Source: Holtermannia corniformis
Taxonomy: Eukaryota > Basidiomycota > Tremellomycetes > Holtermanniales
Assembly: GCA_001599935.1 (NCBI GenBank)
Contig: BCIJ01000019.1
Coordinates: 336,913 to 400,912 of the forward strand
DNA length: 64,000 nucleotides
Direction: 5' to 3'
The notes under the pieces are model-generated. The model saw only the letters and a program-made list of their open reading frames with translations. It ran no database searches and was not told the DNA's origin. Position 1 is the first letter of the stretch, and each line of letters begins with the position of its first letter. A program made the position numbers and the translations under genes. Below are positions 45,880-56,101 of the stretch, one piece after another.

Positions 45880-45970
45880 ATTGATTGCATGAGTACGATT
45901 TTGGGGATCTCGGGGACTCGTAGGACATTGTACCAGAACTGTCGTATAGAATGCATTGCTAGGCTGCTGT

Positions 45971-46868
45971 TCACTTGCCCTGCAGCAGACGATCCCGAGC
46001 GACCTGCCATTCCGCCCGGGTGATCCCCCACCATGCCTCTGAAAACGCCAGCACGCCAACGACTCGTGGCTTGGCCCAGTCGGTTTCCGCCGTGATCCGT
46101 TTGAAACCCCAGTTGCGCCAGACGGCCTCGCCGCCCGGCACGAGCGGCTGCGCAAGGACGACGACCCGGTTGACGTGTGTCGCGGAGAAGGCACCGTCCA
46201 AGCCTGCCAGCAGCAGCTCCGTTGCGACCCCAGCTTTGCGGCGTGGGATATCAACGTCCAGATGCCGGATCTGCAAGGTGTCGCCCGCTTTGCCCTTGAG
46301 CTGTTCAGCCGCAAGAGCCTTTTCATCGCCCTTTTGTCCCTCTTCGGGACCGAGCATGCTCTGGAGCTGCTTGCCGGCTCTCGCAGAGCCATCGAGGGCG
46401 AGAACACCAATCACCTCGGCCTCGTGTTCAAGCACGAGGAGTTTGCCGGTGGGGTAGTATTTTAGCGGAGCAACCATGTCGATGGCGCCGAGAGTCTCAC
46501 GCATACGCGCAGTGATGGGTCCGCGGTGCAAGTACTCGACTATAGCAAGTGCTGGAAGCGCGCTAAGGCCGAACCCGATCAATGGGGAAGCGTAGGATAT
46601 AACGCCGAGATCGTTGGGTTTGAATGACAGCAGGTGGTTGAGTGTGAGGGAAGCCGCGAGCCAGATGGCGAGTGTCCAGGGGTGAGTGTAGGCTGTGATA
46701 GTCAGTGACCCTTCGACGCTCTCAGCTGCTCGACTCACTTTTTTGATTGGCCCGAGCGAGCTGCTCCATGACACCCTGACCGACGAGCATCTTTACGGCT
46801 GAGGCATCCTTCTGCTCGTATGCCCTCACGCCGTCGACCGTTCCCGTTATCGTTTGTGTCTTGGCCAT
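45971..46868 (-). CDS. Membrane-anchored GNAT N-acetyltransferase (NAT8-like)
   Basis: Two exons from ATG 46868 (MAKTQTITGTVDGVRAYEQK). The plan matches NAT8-type enzymes: a short N-terminal strand with RAYEQKDASAVKMLV, then two membrane segments (LAIWLAASLTLNHLL and VISYASPLIGFGLSALPALA), then the acetyltransferase core. Core features are GKLLVLEHEAEVIGVLALDG, the CoA-binding motif A region LQIRHLDVDIPRRKAGVATE, VNRVVVLAQPL and WRNWGFKRI. About 285 residues. It would act at a membrane on a cytosol- or lumen-facing amine; substrate unknown. It is convergent with the GT90 gene, with 91 bp between stop codons. Confidence 0.75.
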
Positions 46869-47806
46869 CTTCTGCAGTGGGAGTGGGCGAGGTCAGACGA
46901 GCAGAGCTGCATGGCCAGTTTGGTGGACGACGACGGTGTATTTTCTGCTCGGTCTGTGCGCACGTTGGTGCGGACACGTGGCCGGGCGGACCATACAGCA
47001 TCCTTGCTTTCTTGCAGCTCTAGCATCTTCTGGAAGCGCTCACCAGCCACAGGTACTGGGCATGACACTTGTGATGCACGTCTAGATGCAAGGCGTGTAT
47101 CGGGAACAGTGATCTCCAGCGTACACACGTCGGAGCCGGGCCTGGAACTCTCGCCAATGCTCCATCAGGCAAATGTGCGAGCACCAGCTCGTGACCAATG
47201 CAGCTGCTGGCATCATGATGTCGTGCGACTGAATGAGAAACCATCATCACGGCGCTGAGGTGGGCGACCCACGGCCGAGCTCGGGTGGCGGTCCCGTACA
47301 ATTGCTCGCGCAGCAACTCAAACTCAACTTGGCGACGGCATTCTGAGACGTCTCGGTACGGCCACGACTTGGCGTGGAGGGCAGTCGGCATGCATTGATG
47401 GCACCGCCAGCGCAACCTCGCCCGCTGTTGTCCGACTGCAGCCTTTCGCAGCTCAGCTGACACGGTGCTCAGCAACGTCTCAAGCCTCGCTCGATCGCAG
47501 ACGATCCGACGGGTTCGGATGTCTTTGATGATTGACCGCCGACGCCACCACCGGTGTGCCTGTACGCCCGTCGCCAAACCTTGGATGCACTCGGCATGTC
47601 GCGCTGGGCGGACGCGCGCACAGTGTTCCTCGGATTAATCGTGGCAGGCGGTGGCGCGATGGCGGCCCTTTGTTGTTTCGATGACTAACCTTGCGCGACG
47701 CCGACGCTGCGCCGCGGTTGGGAGGCGCCGACTGCCGTCTGTTCGCTGGAATCCAACCAGGTTCATCTCCGTACACAGAAGCACATCTGTCAAGTCAGCA
47801 CTCGCA
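46869..47806. other. Divergent intergenic region (GNAT / Zn2Cys6 factor)
   Basis: About 940 bp. Frames on either strand (for example the minus-strand frame at 47020-47577) have no recognisable domain and I treat them as chance. It presumably includes a long leader for the regulator gene. Confidence 0.45.
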
Positions 47807-49072
47807 ATGACCGAAACATCACTTTCGCCACGGCTGCGGCACCTGCTCATCCAAGAAGACCGTCAGACGGGGCGTCTCCACTTGCCGTCGGGACGCGCAG
47901 TGGGCTATCAGGCGTCATCGTCGCCCGAGTCTTCAGCGCACAGATTGTCCCCCCGAGGCTCGCCGTTGATTGCACCAATCTCCCCTGTAGAGCGGTCCCC
48001 GGCCCTCCCGAAGCCTTTGAATGGCGGCCTGTCGCCGTCATCGAGGATACTGCCGCCCCTCGACCAACGGCGAGGCTCGACTCTGGCCTCGCTGTTGCAT
48101 CAGTCTGACGGAGGCTACACCCAGCCGACGTCTGCATCATCAACAGCGTCGTCGACGTATGCGTCTCAGCAACATCCCGGCAATCACATGCCCGCACCAA
48201 CGGTACCGGTCATCACCTTTCGCCCACAGGCACCTCTGACGTGCCCCATCGAATCCACCCACGGTCGACACTCACCATTCCTTCCGCTGCCCATTGCCCA
48301 GCCTCGGCCGTACACCTCATCAGCGGTCCCTGAACGTCGATATTCGTCGATAGAGCACTTGCGGCCGTACCCCGTCCATCGCCCCTCGATGCCTATGGCA
48401 AGCACTTCATTCCACGCCTCGAGCTCTCGTGCACCCATCTCGCGAACGACCAAGGCATGCAACACTTGCCGCAATCGCAAAGTGCGGTGCGACGCCGGCG
48501 GCCCGGGCGCCGTTGAAGGTCAAGTGTGCGGTCGCTGCCGCGAAAGTGGGATCGAATGCGTATACTCTGGTCTACAGAAGAAACGCGGGCCCTGTCCAGG
48601 GTGAGTGATGGTGCCAAGGTTGACGCCAAGGGACGCAGCACGCTGACGGGTTTTCGGGGATAGCTCGACCCGACCGAGCACGGCGAGTCCATGCGCCAAC
48701 GCGGCCACGCCGAAACCTAGACGGCCGTCATCCACACGCTCGTCTATCACCTCGCTTGCCCCTGTGACTCCGCCCGAAGAGCATAGAACGCCGACCAGTC
48801 GATCGTCATATGGCTTCCCACCACCCTCGAACCCTTTTCGTCCGGTGCAAACACAAGATCAGGCGTCGACACCAAAAGCCCTTCATGCCGCACGGGTACC
48901 CGAACAGCTGCACTCGTGGCCAGGACCAGAGCCAGAGCGGGCATCTGTTTTTGATGCCAACTACTCGATGGGTGGGCACTCGCAGCTTCATCCCGACTAT
49001 CGGGCGCGCAATGGCTTTGAGCTGCCACCGCTGCGCGTTGCCATCGCACACCGCAATTCATACTACCAATAA
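47807..49072 (+). CDS. Zn2Cys6 binuclear cluster transcription factor
   Basis: Fungal-type nuclear regulator. Start at ATG 47807 (MTETSLSPRLRHLLIQED). A Pro/Ser-rich N-terminal region of about 215 residues precedes the cluster KACNTCRNRKVRCD...CGRCRESGIECVY, with cysteine spacing C-x2-C-x6-C-x12-C-x2-C-x6-C; the 12-residue loop is at the long end for this family. One intron starts GTGAGTGATG right after GPCPG (about 48600). The second exon is Pro/Ser-rich and ends HRNSYYQ at 49072. No fungal-specific middle homology region is visible, so this is a short regulator with a centrally placed cluster. The longer frame starting at 47651 is rejected because its extra residues are Arg-rich and lack family features. 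Confidence 0.85.
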
Positions 49073-49122
49073 CCGGTGTGAATCCGTTGTATTGCTATAC
49101 CGAATTCCATGTACAAGCTTGC

Positions 49123-50430
49123 TCAATCTACCCGCTTTCTGCCCCATACATAATATAGTGGCCACACCGTTCGCTCCTCTGTTAGCGCAAGCTCGCGCAT
49201 AGCCTCGGTTGCAGTCTGCTCGAATTGCGCGCGGGGCATTCCGTGATCTAGCAGGATGACCTTCATCGCGGTCGGGAAGAGCGCGATGGCAGACTGCATG
49301 CTGATCCCAACTTGATTCAGGATTGGGTCTGCACAGCTTAGCACGAGCTGCACCCCACGGAAGATGAACGGACCGTCGTGATAAGGTGTCAGTGGGGGGT
49401 ACGAGACGTTGGCAACGATCTCTTCGAACCACCCGCTGTTGTGCATCTGGCCTTCGAGGTAGCGGCTCGCGTAAGGATCAAGCCCTCGTTCGCGCAAAGC
49501 ATAGTCGCTTTGCTGTCTGTGGCTGTCAGGTGACGATGTGGCATCGTGTGGATCTCACAGCATGCTGGATGCCAGTGTGAGCCGACGTTGAGTCGTCGCG
49601 CAGACTCACTAGGAAAGCCATGGAAGAACATGATCTGGCCGCCCGCCTTCTTCTAGCACGAAATCGTAGTCGCCCTCGATCGCAAGTAGGTAGCCACCGG
49701 GTTTAAGTACTCGACCGCACTCTGCAAACAGTGCTGCAAAGTCACGCACCTGTGTCTGTTAGCGACCGCGGCGTTCTCTTCGGCTGCATACCCCTAGCGT
49801 CAGATCCCTAACATGTACAACGTCAAATGTATCGGCGGAATAGGGGAGGCCGTTGACGATATCATGAAGGAGCCAGCTGGACTCCGTCAGACCGGCCCCA
49901 TCACCGCGCAAGCCACTTACTCGCAGTTCTCTGGCTTGTGTGGTACCGGTGGATCCACGAGATCGATGCCTGTCACCTTTTTCTTCGTTCAGTCTTGACA
50001 TCCATTGGCGTTGGCAAGACTGACGTGCACATGCGGGTAAGTCAGGGCGACTTCGACCGCCCTGTCGCACGAATTAGCGAGCACATCGGATCAAGAAAGA
50101 ACGCACCACTTGCCGATGCCTGTCCCAACATCGAGCACCGTCTTTGAAGACGACGAGTCGGCCAGCAGCTCGGCACCGGGCCCTGTTCGGGTTGAACTTG
50201 AAACCGCTGACCAAGGCGTTCACTCACCCCAGGGATCGCCAATCATCAAGGCAAAGACGTTGTGCAGATACTCTTGCCGCTGATTCGTGTCAGCATTCAT
50301 TCGTTTCCTGATATCTGCCTTACGTCTTGCTCGGGATAGTGGGAAGCAACCTATTTGCAAATCTGTCAGCAACCTTTACAGCGTCTCTTTGCGCGTACCG
50401 GAACCGCATAATCGTCTTGCTGTCGTACAT
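49123..50430 (-). CDS. Class I SAM-dependent methyltransferase
   Basis: Short exons from ATG 50430 (MYDSKTIMRFRYAQRDA) join to ASHYPEQD and then RQEYLHNVFALMIGDPWG. The SAM-binding motif I reads TVLDVGTGIGKW (about 50110-50160), followed by acidic motif II VTGIDLVDPPVP, then LPYSADTFDVVHVRDLTLG and the post-motif FAECGRVLKPGGYLLAIEGD. The C-terminus ends LYYVWGRKRVD at 49123. The layout is that of the LaeA/UMTA-like fungal methyltransferases, which act on small molecules or regulators, but substrate is unknown. It is convergent with the Zn2Cys6 gene, with 50 bp between stops. Confidence 0.8.
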
Positions 50431-51531
50431 TTAGTATGCTGCAGACGATGCGTAGCTAACCCACCGTATTGTTGAAGAGCTATCATCAATGTCAACATGG
50501 CCCTCGGTCCGCACGGACACCAACCTGGCCTTCGTCGATCCTCATTTGTGACTCCATCGCAATGGCATTCCCGTGCCCGGGTCCTTGCTCAGGCTTCTGA
50601 CCGGCTCATATACCTTTGCGAGCCCAGCCCAAGCGGAACAGACTTCATAGACCGGAAGACGAGCGCCGGGCGATCGCTCATAATAACCTCTCTGCCCGTG
50701 TCCCTGCCGCTTCTGAGATCCCCGCGGTTCGGATGGCGGCTCGGCGTGTGCGTCCGTTTGGCCTGACTCAAAGGGAGGCACGGCAATTGTGCAAGCTCGG
50801 GGCGGCTCGAGCGTACGCGCGGCGCAGGGGCCTGCAGCGGATCAACCCTTCTGCTGCTCTTGGGTCGAGCACAAAACTTGTCGCTTCGGGATCGCTGCGC
50901 GCCGCGTGCGTCTGACCAAAGGACACCGTTCGGTCGCCATCGCATCTCAGCGCACACTGCGCGGCCCGAGCTCGCGGGCGGGGTGCCGATGCGCGTTCAT
51001 TAGTTTAGCTTTGGTTTCGATGCGTCCCTTCGAAGAGGCGGCGCACTGGATGTGTGTCGAGTGCAGTTAGCGTAGGTTACTGGCCGCTGTCTCTTGGGAC
51101 AGCATGCGTCATGACCATCGGATCGATGGCGAGCTCGAGGTAGCCATGTGATCGTCAGCGACTAGGGTAAACCTGACCCGTTCATGGGCCGAAAACGAGC
51201 CGGAGATGCGGCTGCTTTCAACTGGCGCTGAACCGAGAAGTGAGATAGCAGGTTTGCACCGTCCACGTTGCCCGCCAGTCTGCCATTGGCCATCCTTGTC
51301 GGCAATCAGGCTGCTTCTCAGAGGATGAGTTACGCACATTGGCTTCTTATCAGCTCAAGAACGTGCTTTGCGACCGCGGAAGGTCGTGCTTTGTCGCCGC
51401 AGACCGTGCAGCGTCGCTGCCCTGGTTCCGCAGATCAGGGTCGCGTTTGCCCTGATCGGCCGTCAGCCGTCATCCATCGCATTCCTTCACGCAAAAACGC
51501 TGGCAGTACTGTCCGTGCGGCGTGGACAGCA
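50431..51531. other. 1.1-kb intergenic region, nothing recognised
   Basis: Open frames on both strands (for example 50589-50957) are GC-driven and lack features. No RNA gene seen. It presumably carries the promoters of the methyltransferase (minus) and the small gene at 51532 (plus). Confidence 0.4.
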
Positions 51532-51853
51532 ATGTATTCCGCAGCTGCCCCGCTTACAGGAGCTGACGTCGACATAGGAGATTTCAAGTCTTGGCGTGGC
51601 ACCGACGAGCGGCAAACGCCAGGACCAAAGCTAATCGTGCAGACGGATCCGTTCAATCTCGACGACAAATACCACCGAGAGGTGTGCTTCGGTATGCTGT
51701 ACTCGGCGCTGCGTCTGATGCATGCAAGTGGGATCGCGGTTGCTAACACTTGCGCGACAGATACCTTACGACGGTGTCCCGCCAGGCTTCGTAACTACAG
51801 ACGTCTCGCTCAACATGCCTCCCCTCCCTCAGAAGGCACACTGTGGAAGATGA
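51532..51853 (+). CDS. Small hypothetical protein, two exons
   Basis: ATG 51532 (MYSAAAPLTGADVDIGDFKS) reads through KLIVQTDPFNLDDKYHRE to a GTGTGC donor at 51682. The intron has a TGCTAAC branch site and a GCGACAG acceptor at 51760, restoring phase 0 to IPYDGVPPGFVTTDVSLNMP and ending LPQKAHCGR with stop 51851-51853. The product has about 80 residues with no signal or membrane segment. The clean splice with a good branch site favours a real gene. Not recognised. Confidence 0.45.
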
Positions 51854-51951
51854 GGAAGAGGAATGATTGTCGTTGCTGCAAACTGCTGGTTGACGACCAT
51901 GATGAGAGAAGTAGATGTGTTGTCACGTTGATCTCGCAGATGAACACTGTC

Positions 51952-52072
51952 CTACTGGCTTGCGATCTGGATCTTGCCGTAGCCATCGTACGGGAGCAGC
52001 AGCCTTGACAAGATGCTGTAGCACGACATTGGGACCGGCCGTACGACGATTGCGGACAACTCACAACAATCA
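51952..52072 (-). pseudogene. Possible 3' part of a host gene cut by the retrotransposon
   Basis: Directly beyond the 3' end of the element the minus strand is open for about 40 codons (LSAIVVRPVPMSCYSILSRL, ending IQIASQ, stop 51952). Removing the element brings this next to the open frame at 57589-57790. The exact junction is uncertain by one or two bases, and that uncertainty decides which of two open frames continues. Evidence is therefore modest. Confidence 0.3.
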
Positions 52073-53006
52073 ATTACGGCTGTGATGTCACGTGACCGCA
52101 AGTGGCACATCGCTCGAGATTGGGATCGTCGAGACGAGTGTCCCGAGAGCGTAGAACCGCGATGCATCCGTGCGAATCTACTCTAGAACGGCCAAACGAG
52201 GGCGACGGTACAGAGCCCGAGACAAGCGAGCGGGGCAAGCAGCAGGAGGAAGACTGGGGAAGGGGGCGGGACGATCGCGAAATTGGTGCTCTCGTCCCTA
52301 GAACAGAGAGGCAGAGCACATGAGCGTCTACACCCTCACTCCCTATGGCCTGGCCTACCTAGAACAGAGAGGCAGAGCACATAGGGAGAAGAAGAAGACG
52401 GAGAAGAGGCGAAAGGGATTTCGAGGGGGTGGCAAGGTGCCATAACGCCGTAATCCCGGGTTATGCTCTAACCCCCATATTACGGCTGTGATGTCACGTG
52501 ACCGCAAGTGGCACATCGCTCGAGATTGGGATCGTCGAGACGAGTGTCCCGAGAGCGTAGAACCGCGATACATCCGTGCGAATCTACTCTAGAACGGCCA
52601 AACGAGGGCGACGGTACAGAGCCCGAGACAAGCAAGCGGGGCAAGCAGGAGGAAGACAGGGGAAGGGGGCGGGACGATCGCGAAATTGGTGCTCTCGTCC
52701 CTAGAACAGAGAGGCAGAGCACATGAGCGTCTACACCCTCACTCCCTATGGCCTGGCCTACCTAGAACAGAGAGGCAGAGCACATAGGGAGAAGAAGAAG
52801 ACGGAGAAGAGGCGAAAGGGATTTCGAGGGAGTGGCAAGGTGCCATAACGCCGTAATCCCGGGTTATGCTCTAACCCCCATATTACGGCTGTGATGTCAC
52901 GTGACCGCAAGTGGCACATCGCTCGAGATTGGGATCGTCGAGACGAGTGTCCCGAGAGCGTAGAACCGCGATGCATCCGTGCGAATCTACTCTAGAACGG
53001 CCAAAC
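52073..53006 (-). repeat. 3' repeat array B1-A2-C-B2-A3-C-B3 of the retrotransposon
   Basis: B units (125 bp each) start at 52073, 52479 and 52882, with ATTACGGCTGTGATG at the left edge. A units (208 bp) lie at 52271-52478 and 52674-52881. Spacer C is 73 and 70 bp. Each A contains an internal direct repeat whose core is CTAGAACAGAGAGGCAGAGC. Each B contains the palindrome GTCACGTGAC (52087, 52493, 52896). The normal split-repeat set needs only B1-A2-B2; A3-C-B3 is an extra tandem unit of about 406 bp. Confidence 0.9.
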
Positions 53007-55981
53007 CCGCCACAGAGGGTCGAGCGGCGTCCCAAAGCAGGAGACGAAGGAGTGCAAGGGGCCAACGGTCGCGAGAAAGGAAAAGAGGAGGACGCACGGT
53101 GTTGGGCGTCATAAGTCGCCCATCCAGACTTGGTCGGGGACGATAATGCCGCGTGGCAAGTCGGCGTGGCCGTTGACGAGAGCCGCGCGTGCCAGGGCAG
53201 CGACATGGCCCGGGGGCGCGTCTTGGTAGAGCTTGACGGCCTCAGAGGACCAGCGGCCGAGGAGCTTGATGTCTTCGTCGCCCAGGCCGCCAGCGATCTT
53301 TGCCCAGGTCGCGAGGCCCCGTCGGAAGGAGTGTCCCGCGTAGTCGAGCGGCGGGAAACCGGCACGGAGTAAGGCACGGCGGAGGCAATCGACGAACCAG
53401 GCGCGCGGAAAGGCAGGAGGCGCGTTGGACTGCACGGCTCGAGTGGTGCGAGGCCGCACGAAGAGGGGTGCGGTGGGCGGCGAGCCGCGACGGAAGGCGA
53501 GGTAGGCAGAGAGGATGCGGTAGGGGTCGACAGGGCCGCCAGGGCAATCGGGGACGGTGATCCGGACACCGCGACGGAAAGGGTCGGTTTTGGAAGCCGG
53601 CAGGCGCACGATGAAGTAGTTGCCGAAGTCGGAGACGTCGCCGAGCGACATGTGATAGTCGGGTGAGAAGGCGCCAGAGTCGTAGGTGACTTCACCGCAG
53701 CGCATGGCGCCAGAATAGGCGACGGCGAAAGCCGCCGAGAGGCAGGCGACGGCCTCGAGCCCAAGGCCGAGCTGGGGCAGGGTGTCAAGGACGCGCTTGA
53801 GGATGGGGAGAGTGACAGGCAAGCGGCGCCGACGGGCAGCTTCGCCGTAGACCTTCCGGATGCCCTGGATGACGCGCGCGAGACGAGCCGACTCGAAGGC
53901 GGAGTGGTCGGCACCGGTGTCGACGTGGAAGCTACGGAGGCCACTGAGGTAATTCCGGATGGAGCCCGGGCGGATGTCTCGGTGGACCCGAAGGTAGGCG
54001 ACCCAATTGCAGAGGAGGTCGTCTCGCGCCGGGTAGGGGCGCAGGATCCGGAGGGTCTTGCACCATGACTCGTACGAGGAGCGGGCGGAAGCGTACGTGG
54101 CGCGAGTGCCTTTGGTGATGCCGGCGTAAAGGAACGCGCGGGCGTCGGCGGAGAGAGTGGGGGCGAGCGAGGCGAAGGCGGCGGGAGGCTTGGGAGCCTC
54201 CCGGGAGGGAGCGTGCTGCATGGGGGGAGGCGGCGGGATGCGCGGCGGTCGAGGGCGAGGGCGGCGGCCTGAGGGTCGAGGTTGGCGGCGCGAGCGAAAT
54301 CGAATCGGGAGAGAGCGTCAGCAAGGCCATTCTCAGCGGAAGGGAGCCACACGGAGGAGAATGAGAAGCCCAGTCGCGCCGCTGCGAGCCAGAGACGCCT
54401 GAGAAGTGCCTGGGCGGATGCCATGCGCAGGGAGCCGGAAGCCAGACCGGCCACCACCGCCGCATTGTCGTTGTGGAAGACAATGTGCCGTCCGGCCCAG
54501 CCGTGCCCAAAGCAGTCGAGAGCGTGCAGTACCGCGTGCAGCTCCTTGAAGGTGATGTGCTTGCCCATGTGCCGGCGTGGGAAGCGATACGAGAAGGCCG
54601 CGGAGGCCGAGCCGGTGGGGCCAACGTGGCCACCGGCGCCCTTGATCCCGCTGGCGTCGGTCCAGATGTGGATGACGCTACGAGGCGGTTGGGCGAAGTA
54701 GTGCACTCCATTCCAGTGCGGGAGGAGGCTGGTCCACCAGCGCAGATCATGCAGAGCTGGCGAGGGGATGCGGCGGCGCGCGGCGGCACGGCCAGCCGCG
54801 AGCGAGGAAAAGGCGTTCCAAATGCGGCGGAGGAACGCGCGCCCCAGGGGGAACACCCGGGTGGCGAAGACGAGGTGCCCGGCCGCGTGCTGCATCTCGA
54901 GGCGGGTAGCAGTCCCACGATGCACCAAGGTGGCGATGAGGGACAGTACCAGGTCGAGGCGGGCGCGGCTGAGGCGGGCAGAACGGGTCACCGTGTCGAT
55001 CTCGATACCCAAGATCGACAGGCGCTGAGCAGGGCCCAGGCACTTCTTGCTGTTGACGGACAGACCAAGGCAAGACGCGACCAAGAGGAAGGTCTCGGCG
55101 GCCCAGCGAGCGGATGCAGGGGAAGCAGCTGCACCGTAGAAGTCGTCCAAGTAGTGGTCGAAGCCGGCCAGTCCGCAGCGCTGCAGGATCCAGTGCAACG
55201 CTTCAGCGAAGAGGTTGAAGGTGAACGGCGCGATACGAGAGCCGAAGGGAAGGCAGTTGTCGACATACGACACTCCATCCAGGGTGAAACCGGCCTGGAG
55301 GGTGGCTGCGGGTGCCAATCGAACATGACGGAAAGCGTTGGAAAGATCGACCTTCCAAAGCCACGATCCGCGGGGCAGAGTGGCGAGATGGGCCAAGAAA
55401 TCATCGAAAGCCGCGTACCGTATCGCACCAAACGAGCGTGGAACCATGTCGTTGAGCGAGCGCATGTCGTGGATGGCCCGGAAGGAGGAAACATCCTTGG
55501 GAACAGCAGCGAGGGGCATGACGGCCGTGGGCGCGGCGCAGGTGCGGATCTCGCCAATCTTCAGGCGACGTGTCACTTCCGCGCGTAGAAACCGGGTCTC
55601 GAGCGCACCCAGTGGGTAAGGGGGCTCGAAGAATGCCGGTGTGTCCAACGGGGCACCAAGCGAGGCGCCGTTGGACAGTATGCGGAGGAGCAAGCGGGGG
55701 AACGCCGGATCCGGGTAGTCGCGGAGGGCGAGTGACCATTCATGAGCCGCGGCGTGCAGTGTGCCAGGCAGCTTGGCAGGAGTAGGGCCGAAAGGAGTGA
55801 AACCATCGGCTGGGCGAGTGTTTGGGCGCGCAGGAGGGACCGGCCTGCCGTACCAGAGAGAACCAAGAAGGGAGGGGGCCGACGCGGGCGAGCCAGTCGC
55901 GGGCGATAGAAGCCGCGGGAAGCGGGGAAGCAGGGGAGCGGGGATTGCCGGGAGGCAAAGAAGCGAGCCGATATACGGCAA
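52883..55981 (-). CDS. Retrotransposon reverse transcriptase-RNase H
   Basis: Open frame of 1,032 codons from 55981. Reverse transcriptase blocks: WLWKVDLSNAFRHV (about residue 207), LPFGSRIAPFTFNLF (about 244) and the catalytic YLDD at residues 277-280. RNase H follows: WTDASG with Asp at about 442, FKELHA with Glu at about 480, HNDNAAVV with Asp at about 505, and LADALSRF with Asp at about 555, the full D-E-D-D set. After about residue 580 the frame becomes Pro/Ser/Arg-rich because it overlaps the recombinase gene in another frame, and it runs on into repeat B1. The functional protein probably ends well before the formal stop, or the two products are linked by frameshifting. The start codon is about 120 bp downstream of the gag stop. 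Confidence 0.85.
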   Translation of the reverse strand: MPYIGSLLCLPAIPAPLLPRFPRLLSPATGSPASAPSLLGSLWYGRPVPPARPNTRPADGFTPFGPTPAKLPGTLHAAAHEWSLALRDYPDPAFPRLLLRILSNGASLGAPLDTPAFFEPPYPLGALETRFLRAEVTRRLKIGEIRTCAAPTAVMPLAAVPKDVSSFRAIHDMRSLNDMVPRSFGAIRYAAFDDFLAHLATLPRGSWLWKVDLSNAFRHVRLAPAATLQAGFTLDGVSYVDNCLPFGSRIAPFTFNLFAEALHWILQRCGLAGFDHYLDDFYGAAASPASARWAAETFLLVASCLGLSVNSKKCLGPAQRLSILGIEIDTVTRSARLSRARLDLVLSLIATLVHRGTATRLEMQHAAGHLVFATRVFPLGRAFLRRIWNAFSSLAAGRAAARRRIPSPALHDLRWWTSLLPHWNGVHYFAQPPRSVIHIWTDASGIKGAGGHVGPTGSASAAFSYRFPRRHMGKHITFKELHAVLHALDCFGHGWAGRHIVFHNDNAAVVAGLASGSLRMASAQALLRRLWLAAARLGFSFSSVWLPSAENGLADALSRFDFARAANLDPQAAALALDRRASRRLPPCSTLPPGRLPSLPPPSPRSPPLSPPTPARSFTPASPKALAPRTLPPAPRTSHGARPSGSCAPTRRETTSSAIGSPTFGSTETSARAPSGITSVASVASTSTPVPTTPPSSRLVSRASSRASGRSTAKLPVGAACLSLSPSSSASLTPCPSSALGSRPSPASRRLSPSPILAPCAAVKSPTTLAPSHPTITCRSATSPTSATTSSCACRLPKPTLSVAVSGSPSPIALAALSTPTASSLPTSPSVAARRPPHPSSCGLAPLEPCSPTRLLPFRAPGSSIASAVPYSVPVSRRSTTRDTPSDGASRPGQRSLAAWATKTSSSSAAGPLRPSSSTKTRPRAMSLPWHARLSSTATPTCHAALSSPTKSGWATYDAQHRASSSFPFSRPLAPCTPSSPALGRRSTLCGGFGRSRVDSHGCIAVLRSRDTRLDDPNLERCATCGHVTSQP
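53109..54221 (-). CDS. Retrotransposon tyrosine recombinase
   Basis: Open frame of 370 codons. An N-terminal SAM-like core-binding domain (TRATYASARSSYESWCKTLR, LLCNWVAYL) precedes the catalytic domain. The catalytic Arg is at residue 174 (SGAMRCGEV), the H-x-x-R box at 297-300 (GHSFRRGLATWA), the His/Trp position is Trp 324 (LLGRWSSE), and the nucleophilic Tyr is at 332 (AVKLYQ). All needed residues are present. It integrates a circular cDNA by site-specific recombination rather than using a DDE integrase. It overlaps the long RT frame entirely, as is usual for DIRS-group elements. Confidence 0.88.
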   Translation of the reverse strand: MQHAPSREAPKPPAAFASLAPTLSADARAFLYAGITKGTRATYASARSSYESWCKTLRILRPYPARDDLLCNWVAYLRVHRDIRPGSIRNYLSGLRSFHVDTGADHSAFESARLARVIQGIRKVYGEAARRRRLPVTLPILKRVLDTLPQLGLGLEAVACLSAAFAVAYSGAMRCGEVTYDSGAFSPDYHMSLGDVSDFGNYFIVRLPASKTDPFRRGVRITVPDCPGGPVDPYRILSAYLAFRRGSPPTAPLFVRPRTTRAVQSNAPPAFPRAWFVDCLRRALLRAGFPPLDYAGHSFRRGLATWAKIAGGLGDEDIKLLGRWSSEAVKLYQDAPPGHVAALARAALVNGHADLPRGIIVPDQVWMGDL

Positions 55982-56101
55982 AGAGGCGAGCGAGGCAAGG
56001 AGGCCGGGGAGATGGGCAAGAAGGAGGCTCGGCGAGACAGGCGCAGGCGACGGGTAGGCAGCAAGGCCGAGAGCAAGGCTGCCGTGTCGCGGGCGCCCCC
56101 T

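Noticed and set aside
47020..47577. 185-codon minus-strand frame between the GNAT and Zn2Cys6 genes
   Set aside because: Arg/His/Trp/Cys-rich shadow composition and no recognisable motif.
47651..47806. Upstream start for the Zn2Cys6 factor
   Set aside because: The added 52 residues are Arg-rich and unlike the rest; the ATG at 47807 gives a normal N-terminus.
51268..52008. 246-codon plus-strand frame as a single exon
   Set aside because: The middle is better explained as the two-exon small gene at 51532-51853; the 5' third has no protein-like features.
54473..55588. 371-codon plus-strand frame opposite the reverse transcriptase
   Set aside because: Antisense shadow of the GC-rich RT gene; Gly/Glu/Val-rich with no motif.
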